Assembly: GCF_023016155.1 (NCBI RefSeq)
Contig: NZ_JALKBG010000008.1
Span: forward strand, 188,501 to 252,500
DNA: 64,000 nucleotides
Reading direction: 5' to 3'
Source: Aliiroseovarius sp. F20344
GTDB lineage: Bacteria; Pseudomonadota; Alphaproteobacteria; Rhodobacterales; Rhodobacteraceae
A program made the position numbers and the translations under genes. Shown here in pieces: positions 63,030 to 64,000 of this stretch. Numbering within the stretch: position 1 is the stretch's first letter; every line of letters begins with the position of its first letter. The notes beneath the pieces were generated by a model. It did no database searches. It saw only the letters and a list, made by a program, of their open reading frames with translations, and was not told where the DNA came from.

Positions 63030-64000
63030 ATGGGTTTTACTGCCAAATTTTCTCCGTCCCTTCCGATTTTCGAACTCGATCCAGATCAGACCGGTGCACA
63101 ACGCTTTGCAAACAGCACCGAGCTTCCTGACGGGCGAATTCTTGTGACATGGTGCAGCATCGAGTCAGTGTCCGATCCGGCGCTATACGACGTTTTTGCG
63201 CGCTACTATCTGCCCGATGGCACCCCAGATGGTGATACATTTCAGGTAAACACATCCACGCTATACGACCAGATTGCCCCCGATGTTCAGGTGCTTGAAG
63301 ATGGCGGGTTCATAATAGCATGGCAGTCGTCTCAGCTTGATGACCCGCTTGACCACGATATCGTAGTGCAGCGTTTCGATTCGGCTGGTCAACCAGTCGG
63401 TCCCGAGGTTGTGGTCAGCGAAGATGTTCTTGGCGCGAATGATACATTACCCCAGTTCGTGGATTTGCCGGGTGGGGGCTTTATGCTGTCTTGGACAACA
63501 TGGGGCGGAGGCCACCAGCATCAGGGTGTATACGCGCAAGAGTTCGATTCAGACGGAAACCCCGTTGGAGGCTTGCTTTATTCGGACGCGAATCCATTCA
63601 TAGATCCTACGGCTGATACGCTTCCGGCCGTGGTCGACACTGGCGACGGTTATACGTTTGACTGGGCCAACAGCCCCAACGATTGGCTTTATCTTTTTAG
63701 TCAGGACCAGATCGTCATTCTGGACAATGGCGGCATCATGACCGCCACAAATTTTAGGATTAGCTCCCAACTTCCTACCAGAGAATTTGAGTTAACCATC
63801 TATGGCCCGGATGGTGAGGTCTCGGTCCCCAGCTTTGGCGTGCTGCACGATAGATTCCATAAAATCTCCCTGCAAAAGCTCACCAAATTGCCGGATGGCA
63901 ATATCCTTGTCACCTGGTGGGATGGCGAATACTCCACTGACAAAGCTCAGGCGATCTGGGGTGTTGTGTATTCCCAGACTGGCGAGCAATTGACGGATCA
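63030..64000 (+). CDS. N-terminal part of a repeat-containing, probably secreted adhesin-like protein (3' end outside window)
   Basis: The frame from ATG 63030 stays open to the window end: 323 codons and no stop. At least four copies of a beta-blade-like repeat are visible, built on LPDG(G/N)x-(I/F)LVTW, then a D/G-rich loop, a V(Y)xxxFDxxG and PVG segment. The same kind of repeat is common near the N-terminus of large RTX/T1SS-secreted proteins of Roseobacters. There is no classical signal peptide, which also fits type I secretion through a C-terminal signal. The rest, including any calcium-binding repeats, lies beyond the window. The start lacks a strong ribosome site. Confidence 0.75.
   Translation, partial: MGFTAKFSPSLPIFELDPDQTGAQRFANSTELPDGRILVTWCSIESVSDPALYDVFARYYLPDGTPDGDTFQVNTSTLYDQIAPDVQVLEDGGFIIAWQSSQLDDPLDHDIVVQRFDSAGQPVGPEVVVSEDVLGANDTLPQFVDLPGGGFMLSWTTWGGGHQHQGVYAQEFDSDGNPVGGLLYSDANPFIDPTADTLPAVVDTGDGYTFDWANSPNDWLYLFSQDQIVILDNGGIMTATNFRISSQLPTREFELTIYGPDGEVSVPSFGVLHDRFHKISLQKLTKLPDGNILVTWWDGEYSTDKAQAIWGVVYSQTGEQLTD

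Overview
The window looks like chromosomal DNA of a marine alphaproteobacterium of the Roseobacter group (Rhodobacteraceae). The basis is a mannitol/sorbitol smo operon in the Rhodobacter order, a full ugp glycerol-3-phosphate operon, a DoeA-type ectoine hydrolase, a CuyA-type cysteate/cysteine lyase, an FeS (6-4) photolyase-like protein, a GcvT-fused dimethylglycine-dehydrogenase-like enzyme and several SBP-first ABC importers. I saw no rRNA, tRNA, CRISPR array or intact insertion sequence. The assignment is inference from gene content and protein likeness; no search was run.

Layout. 1-6.4 kb: phosphate and ion transport (PiT, truncated by the window edge; Na/Pi cotransporter with PhoU domain; small coiled-coil protein; P-type ATPase with Na/K-ATPase-like motifs). 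6.4-12.4 kb: accessory stretch with the C-terminal remnant of a tyrosine recombinase, a two-gene ABC exporter and an unusual pair, a secreted trypsin-like protease with three C-terminal repeats plus a membrane-anchored pentapeptide-repeat protein. 12.4-22.3 kb: a DoeA/aminotransferase/deacetylase catabolic operon next to a ProXWV-type betaine/ectoine-class importer, a hydrolase and a LysR regulator. 22.3-25.5 kb: a CuyA-like lyase, Asp/Glu-type racemase and RidA operon with a divergent LysR. 25.6-29.5 kb: a photolyase, SDR, TspO and DCC-family operon plus a secreted CIA30-domain protein.

29.6-38.5 kb: LysR, ugpBAEC, ugpQ, a HAD phosphatase and a second Na/Pi-PhoU transporter, a coherent unit for using glycerophosphodiesters as phosphate and carbon. 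38.8-49.4 kb: LacI regulator with a perfect operator-like palindrome, then smoEFGKS, mtlK, xylB, fructokinase and a P-loop kinase, covering import and oxidation of polyols and entry of fructose and xylulose into central metabolism. 49.5-55.4 kb: SMR efflux pump, a phytoene-desaturase/RetSat-like oxidoreductase, flavodoxin, DUF1801, nitroreductase, DUF4386 and an MDR-type oxidoreductase. 55.6-62.8 kb: a DMGDH/GcvT-fusion oxidase, LysR, and a TauABC-type importer whose permease carries an unusual cadherin-like insertion. 63.0 kb to the end: the start of a large repeat-containing, probably secreted adhesin-like protein that runs out of the window.

A theme across the window: all four ABC operons that begin with a binding-protein gene carry a strong GC-rich hairpin right after that gene and before the next gene, which fits differential expression of the binding protein over the membrane components.
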